This document shows positions 12,054 through 22,053 of a stretch of DNA of 64,000 bases, in pieces; the stretch's first letter is position 1, and each line of letters opens with the position of its first letter. A program made the position numbers and the translations under genes. Below the pieces are notes generated by a model. It saw only the letters and a list, made by a program, of their open reading frames with translations, was not told the origin of the DNA and did no database searches. Origin of the DNA: Silene conica (lineage: Eukaryota > Streptophyta > Magnoliopsida > Caryophyllales > Caryophyllaceae); assembly GCA_029255685.2 (NCBI GenBank), contig CM055312.2, positions 3,310,649 to 3,374,648 of the forward strand, in the 5' to 3' direction.

Positions 12054-13030
12054 TAATGGGTAATTATTTGTGACTTTTAAATTTTTAAGCATGTGAAAAC
12101 ATTTCTTACAATGTTTAGGGAAATATATGATCAATTTTCATTACTCCTTCCAGCTTTCGTTCCGGTCATTCATTTACCTTTACTTTGACACTGGATTAAG
12201 TAAAGGGTATGGGACCCTTTGAGGGTAATGTTATTAGACACTCGAAAATGAATAACCGAGACGGATGGAGTATATTTTTAGTGAACTAATCATTATTATA
12301 ATGAAGATTTTGAGTTAAAATTTAAATATTTTATCTTAGATGGTGTGACTTTTTGTGTGTATGTAAAGATATGTTTATATAATAAAATGTGTTTTTAAAG
12401 CCCCTCTTTAAACTATATATAAATGGTCGTCTATTTAATCGTAATTAAAAATTCGGTTATTTACTTTTCACCCCCTAAATAATATCTTCAAGATCCGCGC
12501 CACTAGTTGTTATGACTATCTACATTCTACTCTATCTAAAATGTGTTTCTTTTTTTTGGTATGAAATCGTAACTCAAATAAAAATCGTTGTACTTTTTGT
12601 GTATTTCCATTTTCATTTATAGCTTTTAATTTTAGTGAAATATATTTTAGTTAAAGATAAACAAAAGTAGATTAAATACTTTGTAATATTTTTGATAAAG
12701 TTAACTAATATCCAAATATCCCAACAAATTTATAATGTACTCCCTACTCCACATAAAAGTGTAGCTCTTATGATTTGATGAAGGAGATGCTTGATGACAA
12801 CTAGTGGTCATCCTAATCCTAAAATATAATCCCATATTATAAATTAATTAGACAAATTAACTTTAAGCATAACAACACGCAAACACGGATTAAATAATTA
12901 AGATAACCTTTGGAGGGTTGATTAGTGAGATTAAAAGAATAATTGTTTATTAATTGATGCGTCAATTATACCCAAAAAGCAAGTTGATGAGGCAATTAGG
13001 CTTTTAAAATATTAAATTATTATGGTAATA
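12054..13030. other. AT-rich intergenic DNA, no gene
   Basis: No coding region, RNA gene or complete mobile element recognised on either strand. Runs of A and T and short near-repeats only. Confidence 0.4.
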
Positions 13031-13036
13031 GTAATT

Positions 13037-13218
13037 CGATTTTTTTAACGTGTGTCCTGAGCACATACGTTAATAAACCGAATATGAAAAAATTCGTAAG
13101 ATATTTTGATGATAAATTCAGGATTTTAGTTTTACTATAATTAGTAAGAATATCCTATAATTTTTTTCATTTCCGATTTATTAATACGTGCATTTAGAGA
13201 ACACCTTAGAAAAACCGT
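13037..13218. mobile_element. MITE with about 50-bp terminal inverted repeats
   Basis: The left end (cgatttttttaacgtgtgtc) and the reverse complement of the right end (cacggtttttctaaggtgtt) can be paired over roughly 50 bp, continuing through a gcacatacgttaataaaccg-like segment and a gaaaaaatt segment. The interior is only about 80 bp and non-coding. Single ends of the same family occur near 6507 and 7248. Target duplication could not be set with certainty, so the superfamily is open. Confidence 0.6.
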
Positions 13219-14264
13219 GATTATTATTAGTATATGACACTAGGCCATGAAAATGTCTCTTTTCCAAAAGAGTAACAGCTCAAATTATTAGCTGTCCACT
13301 AATAGTAATTAGTTACTGTTATCAGCCCCATACGGAGAATCAAAACACACGTAGCTTGTCCTCCACAATTTACTCTTTCTTTATTGATCGATAACGAGTT
13401 TAATTGGATAACATATTGGAAGTGTATGTATATCTATTTGAGAATATATTAGATATTCTAAGCATTAGGAAGATATTATTATGGTTACTATGATAATATC
13501 CTATAAAATATTACGAAATATTTTTGGATTGTTATTTAAAACGGTCTACCCTATATTGGGTATTGTTCAATCAATGACAAATTTTACTCAATTATGGACA
13601 TGATTGACCATAATATTCCTATCTTTTCATAACATTTAAATCTTATTTCACCTTTTCACTATAAAAAAAATCAAACATGGGAGAGTGCTCTGGTGATTCC
13701 TGATCAGGTCTAAAACGAAGAGGATGAAAAGATAACTTTCTCTTTCGATCTTCTTCGATATCTTTCTCTTCTTGAAAATGTCGGGACAAATCATCAAGCA
13801 AGCTTCTTCTGGGTATGCACTTTATGCGAATTTCAATGCCACTGTAAATCCATTGATGTAAAGTTGGGAGGACTAGCAATTTATTGATTACTTTACTTTA
13901 TGTGATATCAATTTGTTCTCTAATTAAATATCCTACAAATCTAATATTATTGTGACAGGATTCAATCCAAATAACAATCGAAAAAAAAAGAATAAGGAAG
14001 AAAATGAACAAAACAGAAAACGATTTAAAGAAACCCTAATTTAATTAGTCTAAATCAATTTTTGAATTTCATATAATATAATTGATAAAGATAGAGATTA
14101 GAATTATTACTTGATCGATAAGAGAACTAGCATCTATAATTGTGTGATTTTGAAGTCCATGAAGAAGAAAATTACACTTTATATTAACCGATTTCATCAA
14201 TAATAGACGACATGCCAGATATCATATATCCAAGAATATTGCTAATATTCTCTACCATATTATT
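13219..14264. other. Intergenic DNA, no gene
   Basis: AT-rich sequence. A minus-strand frame at 13643-13879 (78 codons) has no recognisable domain or splice context and is not called. Confidence 0.4.
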
Positions 14265-14912
14265 ACAATTGTAACACCCCAAGAGTGTGAAAGGAAAGTT
14301 GTCCCACATCGGTAGAATGTGAGGCTTGTGATATGTTTATACACAAATTCTTATTTGCAACAGCACTATCCGTCGCAAGCTTGCGACGGATACCGTTTTC
14401 TCTCACAAAATACCCACTTTTTCTCTCTCTGCAACACTATTCATGTGGTCCCCTTTCTCCACTAACTCATTTTATATCCATTTTACCTCACAAAATATCC
14501 GTCACAAATAACGACCCGTCGCAAGCAAGACTTACTAATGTTTATAATAACTTCCACCCACCACGTAGTAACAAGGTCTTGGGCTTTTGGGCTTAAGTGA
14601 GGACAAATAATGGGCCCAAAGACATACCTCTCATCTTATTGGGGATGTGTTACGACCGTGGTGGGTTGGGTTGTTACAAATGGTATCAGAGCGACCCTGC
14701 AACCGTGTGGTGAGCCTGGGGGAGTTTGTAACACCCCAAGAGTGTGAAAGGAAAGTTGTCCCACATCGGTAGAATACGAGGCTTGTGATATGTTTATAAT
14801 AACTTCCACCCACCACGTAGTAACAAGGCCTTGTGCTTTTGGGCTTAAGTGAGGACAAATAATGTGCTTTTGGGTGTGTTACGACCGTGGTGGGTCGTAT
14901 TGTTACAACAAT
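14265..14912 (+). mobile_element. TRIM with 5-bp target duplication; 5' LTR interrupted by MITE
   Basis: LTRs at 14270-14678 and 14727-14907 start tgtaacaccccaagagtg and end gttgttaca or attgttaca. Immediately inside the left LTR, after aa, is the tRNA-iMet primer site tggtatcagagc (14681-14692). A gcctgggggag polypurine tract precedes the right LTR. Target duplication is acaat (14265-14269, 14908-14912). The interior is only 48 bp, so this is a minimal TRIM. The LTR contains the word tcccacatcgg common in plant TRIMs, but I see no 5S rRNA promoter boxes, so it is not called Cassandra. The left LTR holds a nested MITE that the right LTR lacks. Confidence 0.88.
14333..14546 (+). mobile_element. 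Mutator-like MITE (family M), copy 2, inside TRIM 5' LTR
   Basis: The 196-bp element at 14342-14537 starts cacaaattcttatttgc and ends gcaagcaagacttacta. Flanks show a perfect 9-bp duplication atgtttata (14333-14341, 14538-14546). The right LTR of the host TRIM keeps the uninterrupted gatatgtttataataac, which is an internal empty-site control. It is non-coding. Confidence 0.9.
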
Positions 14913-15845
14913 AACCTTTATAATATCTAATATTCTCTAATAGTATTATCGAATCAAATTACGATGTTTTTACTTTTGACATACTCATCTATATAAAATA
15001 ATAAAACAACAACCGCAACATGTTTTTTCCCTCCAAAATCACACTATCACATTAAACATAGTTTGTATAATCTCTTGAAAATAGACTCGGTTTCATTTCA
15101 TTTATTTTGTTAGCATAAGATTTATACCGCCAAAATTTTGCGGATTTTTTAAAATAATTTTTATATCCTATATAGTATATACAATTGTTTAGCATGAATT
15201 TAAATTTTTCAATCATCACTTTGTTTACTTGATTAGACAATATTGTTCAATCATACAATTTAGATCATTGTTAGTCTCAAAATCATTCTTTTTACGTTTT
15301 TTTACCTGTAAGAATAATATTTATTAAATAGGTCAATTAATATGTTGAAGTGTTCAAAATTTTTTATCTATACTAATTCATAAAAAAACAATTGTCATAC
15401 TATTTTCTTGATTAATTATTTTACAATGAAATTAACAATGTTTTGTTGCCGATTTTCGATTATCATGTTATTATCGCATCTCTCCTTTTCCTATACGTGT
15501 AAATTGAATATTTTAACAACTAACAAATTATATTATAGAAGCATTGGTAAATGTCTTTAGGGTCGGTTTCCCATAATTTATTATGAGATTATTTAATATT
15601 ATAATTCAAAACGGACAATAAAACAGATGAAAGCACGGTTAAAAATAAAATAAGTACACTTATTATGTATATATACGTATAAGTATCATAAAAGAACAAC
15701 TAGACACTTGCAATCCCACATTAAATTTTTTTCCCGCGTAACATTTTCTTAACATTATTTTATTCTTGCAGATCTACACATATTTGCATAATGGAAAAAT
15801 ATATTTTAAAAATTTTAATATAATATTAATTAATTAGTAATAGCA
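14913..15845. other. AT-rich intergenic DNA, no gene
   Basis: No supported gene, RNA or complete mobile element on either strand. Confidence 0.4.
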
Positions 15846-17085
15846 AATGCTCATTTCATGGGATGAGATGATACTGAAAGACGAAAGATTGTACACCACC
15901 ACATGAGCATCATCTGCTGCAGCCTGCTTCCCCATGATAAATAACTTGTCACTACTCGTATGACCTTACTCTCCCTGAACAGTCGTTGCATATGAGGTAG
16001 GTTTAGTCGTTGATGCCTGGCTACCTCCCTTATTAGTTCTCTGATAGCCTCCCTGACGATTGTAGTTACCGTAGTTTGGCTTCGCCTGGTTACCCCATGT
16101 ACTCGCAGGACGACTGTTCCCATAACTCTGAGAACTCTGACAAGGTCCCTGGTAGCTGCCTCCCCCAAACTTCCTACACTCTAGCCTCTTGTCCCCAGCG
16201 GCACCATAGTTATAACACCTCGCCACAGGGGTGTAACTAAGACTGCGACTCCTTTTACCCCAATCACTAGCACCAACTCTAGCAAAATATGAACGGCTCT
16301 GACTGGAATTTTCCTTCTTGTGCCCATTTCCAGCACTCTCACTCTCCGACTTCCTCTTATCCCCACTCTTCTCCCGGGTGTCCCTGGACAACCGCTCAGC
16401 ATGCCCAGCCCTGCCATAGACCTCCTTGAGGACAGACACTGTACCAACAGGTAACCTCGATCTCCATGATACGGAGAGTCAACCCCTGCTCGAACCGAAG
16501 GGCAAGTGTCTGAGGAGTCATACCCATCTCCTCCACCTGTCGAGGCAAGTCGTTAAACTTTATGTAGTACTCAGAAACAGTCATCTCATCAGACATCCGG
16601 AAACTGTCGAAATCGGCCCTCTACTGACTACGGACATGTTCATGAACAAACTTACGCCTCATAGCAGCCTTGAAGGCTTCCCACGGCACATACCTCTGCC
16701 CCATCTCAGCAAAATAGTCTTGAGCCCTCTCCTTCCCACGCCCCCACCATCCCCCAGCTAAACTTCGCAGATAGAACGCATCCTTGTACACTTTGAGGTC
16801 GTCACGACAATCGACCACCTCAAACACACTCTTCACTCCCTCAACCAATCTTCTAGAAGTCCCGGTGTCCCCGCACCGTCAAACATGGTAGGGCGATGAC
16901 GAGCCATAACGTTACTGATATCATGAGCACTCGCGGGAGGTGCTGGAGCTCTCTCTGAATCCTCATAGTGATATTCAGAGTTTCATTGGTTTCAATCAAT
17001 TGGGCAATCTCCTCTATTGAGATGGAATCATGGCCGGAGTCGGGTTTGGTGGAAGGTTGGGAGTGTTGGTTCTTTTAGGGGCCAT
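15846..17085 (-). pseudogene. gag (and start of protease) pseudogene of Ty3/gypsy element
   Basis: The start codon reads ATG at 17085-17083 on the minus strand (MAPKRTNTPN), with a stop about 20 codons later and several frame changes after that. Recognisable pieces in order: a MARHRPTMFDGAGTPGLLEDW-like gag start, a VPWEAFKAAMRRKF capsid segment (about 16650), MTVSEYYIKFNDLPRQ (about 16560), a basic low-complexity linker, and a zinc knuckle. The knuckle is broken: it reads CYNYGAAGDKRLEC where the CCHC pattern expects Cys and His at the Tyr and Asp positions. A KQAAADDAHVV stretch near 15910 marks the gag-protease junction. No active protease motif (DSGA) is reached before truncation. Gag would have assembled virus-like particles; this copy cannot. 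Confidence 0.8.
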
Positions 17086-17164
17086 CACAACTATAAGAAG
17101 AAAAGGGAAAACGTAAGCATATAGCCTACTGCTCAAAAGAGAGAGGAAAAACATAATCTGGTGC

Positions 17165-17340
17165 ACCCAACTCGGTCGAGTAACACTCACTCGGTCGAGT
17201 CACAACCACTCGGTCGAGTACCTCCCACTCGGCCGAGTGTCCCCTAATCGGTCGAGTTACTCCTACTCGGTCGAGTACTTCCAACTCGGTCGAGTTACTC
17301 GCACTCGGTCGAGTACACCCTACTCGGCCGAGTCATTCAT
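17165..17340. repeat. Palindrome array actcggYcgagt in gypsy leader
   Basis: Nine copies of a 12-bp palindrome actcggccgagt or actcggtcgagt (one starts aatcgg), spaced about 20 bp apart with variable 6-8 bp spacers. It lies in the untranslated leader between primer site and gag. Four more degenerate copies lie in U3 of the same element's LTR at 20568-20637. Confidence 0.9.
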
Positions 17341-18488
17341 GTCAGTCAGGCTTCGTGAAGGGAAATTCGCCCTTCACCTATCCTACGCATTACACGACCT
17401 ACATGTTCACTACATCATTTTAACTACCAGCACGTATAGGCCACATTCGCAATCATGCATATGATCATATAGTCTATAGCACACATTTCTATCTTTCACA
17501 TCTTATATACTCCCTCAATTCAACTACACACTACACTTATCTTTTTGCACATTTTCCAATGTCGATTTTACGAGTTAAATATCTTTAGCTACGTTATTTC
17601 AAAAATTACAAAAATTTGATATTTTTAATGTACTTATAAAGATGAATCAAATAATATCCCACATGAATATATTTTCAATTACGTATTGAGAAAAAATCGA
17701 ACTTGAAAGCTCACTTGTGAATAGTGTGCAAAATAGAAATGTGTAGTGTGGAGTTGAATGGAGGGAGTATAACTTTTCAATAACACCACACATGATGCCA
17801 CACACATATATACACCTTAATCTATCCTTAGTGGCCAAGTACAAGGTTGTAAGCAATTTCGCGGTTCCGGGACGTCTCCCAAACCTTTGTAGTAGCCTTA
17901 CAAAATGATACTTGAGGTTCGTTTTACTTAAGACACATCCTATGTTCATTAGGTTCATTGGTTTCAGGTGTCAAGATCGTCGCTCTGATATCATTTGTAA
18001 CACCCTCATAATTCAAGGCCTTTAGGAAGGACCATCAAACTATGAAAGTGCTACCATCTCAGTTTCTTGAGGTACAATATCAAAGAACAAACCAAAACAA
18101 CCTTTATTATATTGAGTTTAAAGTATTACAAAGTCTGACGTTACAACCAAAAATAAAAGAGTCGCGAAAGCTAAACAAAATTGTAAGACAGGTGAATAGT
18201 GTGACGATCCCTCCTCCCAAGCTAGCAATCATCAACATCCTCGTACCTGAGACTCTGCTCACTATTACATGGATCATCACAGTAAAAACCACAAGTGTCA
18301 CAACTGATAAATAAGACGGTAACAATATAATCCAATACAATACCACAATCTGATAAAACACTACAACTGATATCCACTGTTAAAACTGTCACAACCATAC
18401 AGGTGGCGGCCTCAAGACACATCAATCCCCCACTTGCTCACGGCAAGGGGTACGTAGATCCTTAATGTGCACATCCTCTCAGTGGCGG

Positions 18489-20068
18489 GTCCCTGATGGC
18501 CGGAATATGTCGTCACTACCGGCCTTCAAACAAGATTTTTAAACCTGAAAGAGAGTAGTACTTTAGTTCGGGGTCGAACGCGAAGATGGTGGGGAAGTTG
18601 AATAGTTACGTTCTAATTAAAGCTTGAGTCGGGGGTAATAGGTTTGTGATTGATTAACAACTTTAGAACAATTAAAGCAAATAAGTTAAGATTAAATCGA
18701 TGAATAAAAGATACTAAGGTGTCGGGGGTACTAAGGTAGGTTGGTAACGAATCACGCAAGAGAGTCTAAGGTCTCCACTATACTAGGCCTAGGTTTGTCT
18801 CGTCTATCGATTTGACTCACCTAAAGTCGAACCCTATCCTAGCTTTCGCTACAAACAAGGTTAACCTAACATACATACATGTTCATGAAAGCCCTAGACT
18901 ATCATCAAAGGCCAACAACAATAAGAATCATGTCCAACCGTCGTTGAGACATTTCATCAAACATATAACATGCACAAATGAAAACCTAGCAAAGAAGAGA
19001 ACCAAATCCTAACCTTAAACAAGATTCATAGCTACCAACAAACCAAAGCACACCCCTAACCCTAGTAGGGGAACTAATCACACATGGCTAAAGTAAACAT
19101 GTAAACAAATGATGAGGAAATGTTAAACATGTTGGATTATGATGAAAGTAAACAAATGAACAAAGAAAACTTAAACAAAATGAAATAACTAAGTAAAGAG
19201 AGGAAAAATTATACCAACAACTTGATTAAAGGAAGGAACTTTGATTACAAAGGAAGAGTCTTCTCAAACCCTCCAAATTACAACCAAAAATCCTCTAACA
19301 ATGGCTAAGAACAATACTAGGAAAGTGACTAAGTAAGGATTAAAAAGAACTAAAAGATTAAGATCAAAACTAAGGAATGATTAAAGTTTTTAAGAGAGTT
19401 TTGATGGCTAAGAGTATCTTAATGAAACAGTAAAAACCCTAAAAAAAATGCGTAAAAAGTGCGCAAAAATAAATGACACAAGTGCGGGTTTATATAGAGT
19501 GCGAATTTCTGAAATGTGACTCTCAGCCGGTCAACCGGCTACCGGTCTGAAACCGGCTAAGAGTCAAAATGCAAACTTCTGATTTTTTCTTCATTTTTCT
19601 TCAAAGCCCAGGTACTGCCAGCCGGTGGACCGGCTGCCGGTTGGCCACCGGCTGGGGATGCATTTTTGAGGAACTGACTTGAAGAGAATAAGGGCAAGGT
19701 AGAGGGGGTCCCAGCCGGTCAGCCGGCTGCCGGTTGGCCACCGGCTGAGGACCCAAAATCCAAGGTCTGCACGTATTTCTTCAAGTGATAGGCGAAGGGG
19801 CTCCCAGCCGGCGGACCGGCCGCCGGCCGACCGGCTGAGGACCCCACTTTGTCATTTCAGCTCTTTTTCCACTCTTTTTGCTTTGATTTCATCTCGTTTG
19901 CTCCCGTTTCTTCACTCCCGCCACAACACCTACAAAATGTAAACCAAATAGGAATAGTCGAGGGAACGGGCATAAAAACGAGCAAAGGCACGCAAAACGA
20001 GGTCGAATCGGGACCAAAAATGAAGAATAAACAATGAAAATAATGACCAAAATAGAGCTCACAGTCCC
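18489..20068 (-). mobile_element. Solo LTR of Athila-type family (minus strand), gtccc duplication
   Basis: Sequence 18494-20063 is the reverse complement, clearly diverged, of the LTRs at 49231-50953 and 59561-61283: it shares the cgatgaataaaagatactaa tract, the non-coding stretch around 18812-19012, four CCGGC palindromes (19527-19845) and the ccaaaatagagctc end. Perfect 5-bp flanks gtccc (18489-18493, 20064-20068) define the insertion. No internal region is present, so it is a solo LTR. It inserted into the gypsy LTR, so is younger than that element but much older than the complete Athila copy. Confidence 0.87.
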
Positions 20069-20567
20069 ACGAAGAGCGATCATAGGAGTGAGAGCCGTTT
20101 CCCGCAACGGTCCCACACATATGTTCTCAATCTCAATCAACATAGCAGTAATACCGTGATATCAGATAAATACGACGGTATCGTCACAATCAAAATCTAC
20201 CAGAACTGGGTAGGGAAACCCTACCTCAAACAATCACAGCAATATGGATTCCACGAGTGTTCTACCAACGCTCCGCTACGAATCCTCCTCTTAAGAATTA
20301 TATACACAGGGATTACACACTATATCAACTATAAACTATGATAAGAGAACGATATGATACACTTACTTGATGGAATTACGGGCTAGACTAGATGATCGAC
20401 GCTTCTAAACTCTTGCTAAGACCTTAGGGAAGATTTGAGAGGAAGGGAAGCTAAGGAAGGTAATTAGGGTTCTGTAATTTTTGAATTATGGTGAATGAGG
20501 TTATAATCCTCGGCTTAATATATATAACTAACCGTGGTTTAACTTTTGGAAAGACGCACTCGGCCGA

Positions 20568-20637
20568 GTTGCACGCACCTACTCGGCCGAATAACACTTA
20601 CTCGGCCGTTCGACCTACTCAGCCGAGTTGAGTCACA
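20568..20637. repeat. Palindrome cluster actcggccgagt in U3 of gypsy LTR
   Basis: Four partly degenerate copies of the palindrome that also fills the element's leader at 17165-17340. On the minus strand the cluster lies upstream of the LTR TATA-like box. Confidence 0.8.
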
Positions 20638-20669
20638 ACTCATCATCTATATAAAGGAAGGGTGTTACA

Positions 20670-21615
20670 TATAAAGTCGTGTCTAACTTTCTACATTTAT
20701 TTGGGCACGTGTCTGACGCGTGTCCATGGTATTTGAGCTGTATCTATCGCGTGTCCACGGTATTTGGTCATCATTTGGGGTGAATGATATTTTTCAGACG
20801 AGAAATTGTTATCGAAAGAGATGAATTAAAATATTGGTTCAGATATGAAATGATAATGAGTTATTATTAAGGGCAAATTTTACCTTTACTTATTTAAAAT
20901 TAATATCAAATAGTTTTACAAAAATAAAATCTAACATTTGTAACTATAAAATGTACATATCTTATTAAATTTAAATAATGTGTCCCGTGTCCAAAATTTC
21001 ATGATATATCGTGTCACGTATTCGTATCGTATCGTATCGTATCCGTGTCCGTGTCCGTGTCCGTATCCATGTCCGTAGGTTATTACTATAATATTTGGCA
21101 GCTATTTACTAGAGCACGTAGAAAGTTGGAGTTTGACGATTGACTATTTTCATCTATTTCAGAAAACTTGTTTTTCCAATTTTCCGATTAATTTTGAAGT
21201 GTCTAGACATGCCAATTTTTTTATAAAACAAAAAGTCATTCGTGAGGTTTACAGTAACACGGGGTAACTTCTAAGAAACAGATTATCGACTCTAATACGA
21301 TTTGAAAAGTCAAGCTTAAATCCGAGTAAAATATAAGTTTATCACAAATTCTCATTTCAAATCGTGAATATTCATCGTAACCGTAAGACGGGTTAAATAT
21401 ATACCAAATTACCCCCACCTGTTACTTAAAAATGACAATTTTTATCTTTATTATCCCCACTTGGTAATATTTGACCCGTCTTAAGTTTAAGACAGATAAT
21501 ACCCGCCTTAAGTTCATAGTTAACGATGAATTAATAATTCACTAAACTTTACTAGCTCCTGGTGAATATGAGACTTTTTGGTATATCTTCGGCACAACTT
21601 TGCCTCATATCAGCT
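20670..21615. other. Intergenic DNA upstream of the ERF gene
   Basis: No gene. 21018-21070 is a short run of atcgt and ccgtgt repeats (cgtatcgtatcgtatccgtg). Near 21460-21510 lies a fragment of a MITE family with gacccgtcttaa ends, also seen near 38880-39060. Confidence 0.4.
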
Positions 21616-21824
21616 TTCCACAAACAATAAGTCTCTCTTGTAACGGTTATATCCGTCACAAGCTTGCGACGGGTCAAGTTGACCTACTTGTTTATATAAG
21701 ACAAAATAAAAGTGCATAGAAACCACAAAAGCTTTGTCTTTATCTTTTCAATTGAGTTTTACTTGGCCCATGATAAACTTGCGACGAATATTACCGTCGC
21801 AAATGAGAATTTGTGTTCCACAAA
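21616..21824 (-). mobile_element. Mutator-like MITE in ERF promoter
   Basis: Element 21625-21815 (191 bp) begins caataagtctctcttgtaac and ends gcaaatgagaatttgtg, i.e. minus orientation relative to copies 1 and 2. A perfect 9-bp duplication ttccacaaa flanks it (21616-21624, 21816-21824). The interior differs from the other copies (with a tttatataagac word), so it is a subfamily. It ends about 130 bp upstream of the TATA box of the ERF gene and could therefore influence its promoter; that effect is inference only. Confidence 0.83.
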
Positions 21825-21953
21825 TAACCGAGACAAAAGAAAAAACGAAACATCTTTTACTATGTTTGTGCTTTAATTCGTGTTGTGCTGCGCTAACAAA
21901 AACAACTTCTGTCCATACGCATCTTCGTCACACCCGTGTCAACAAACTCCTCC

Positions 21954-21960
21954 TATATAA
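21954..21960 (+). promoter_or_regulatory. TATA box of the ERF-VII gene
   Basis: TATATAA in a ctcctatataagcc context, 94 bp upstream of the ATG at 22054. Spacing implies a transcription start near 21985 and a 5' leader of about 70 nt that is A-rich, as usual for plant mRNAs. Confidence 0.65.
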
Positions 21961-22053
21961 GCCATTGTAGCACACCCACTAAACAATAACAAAAAGTCAA
22001 AACAAACATAATTTTTGGCAGAAAACAAATCAAAAAGCAAAAAAAAAGCCAAA

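Larger units (their letters stand above)
15846..20669 (-). mobile_element. Truncated Ty3/gypsy retrotransposon (minus strand)
   Basis: In minus-strand order: an LTR (20669 down to 17996) with TGTAACACCC...GGGTGTTACA ends; the tRNA-iMet primer site tgatatcagagc (17993-17982); a roughly 900-bp leader with a palindrome array; then a decayed gag with the start of a protease-like region that stops abruptly near 15846. The rest of pol and the 3' LTR are missing, so the element is 3'-truncated. Its LTR was later hit by a solo Athila-type LTR (18494-20063). The gag and the primer site together point to a chromovirus-like Ty3/gypsy element; the clade is an inference. Confidence 0.78.
17996..20669 (-). 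mobile_element. LTR of the minus-strand gypsy element, interrupted
   Basis: Ends are a perfect 10-bp inverted pair, tgtaacaccc at 17996 and gggtgttaca ending at 20669. Without the nested 1.57-kb solo LTR and its duplicated 5 bp it would be about 1.1 kb. On the minus strand U3 starts with the LTR end, then a palindrome array (20637-20568), then a TATA-like tatatatatt (about 20525). Immediately outside its inner end lies the primer binding site. Confidence 0.78.

Noticed and set aside
14270-14907. Cassandra TRIM
   Set aside because: The tcccacatcgg word suggested it, but no 5S rRNA internal promoter boxes were seen in the LTR.
17165-17340. CRISPR-like regular spacing
   Set aside because: Repeats are 12-bp palindromes with 6-8 bp spacers in a plant retrotransposon leader; no CRISPR architecture or cas genes, wrong kind of genome.
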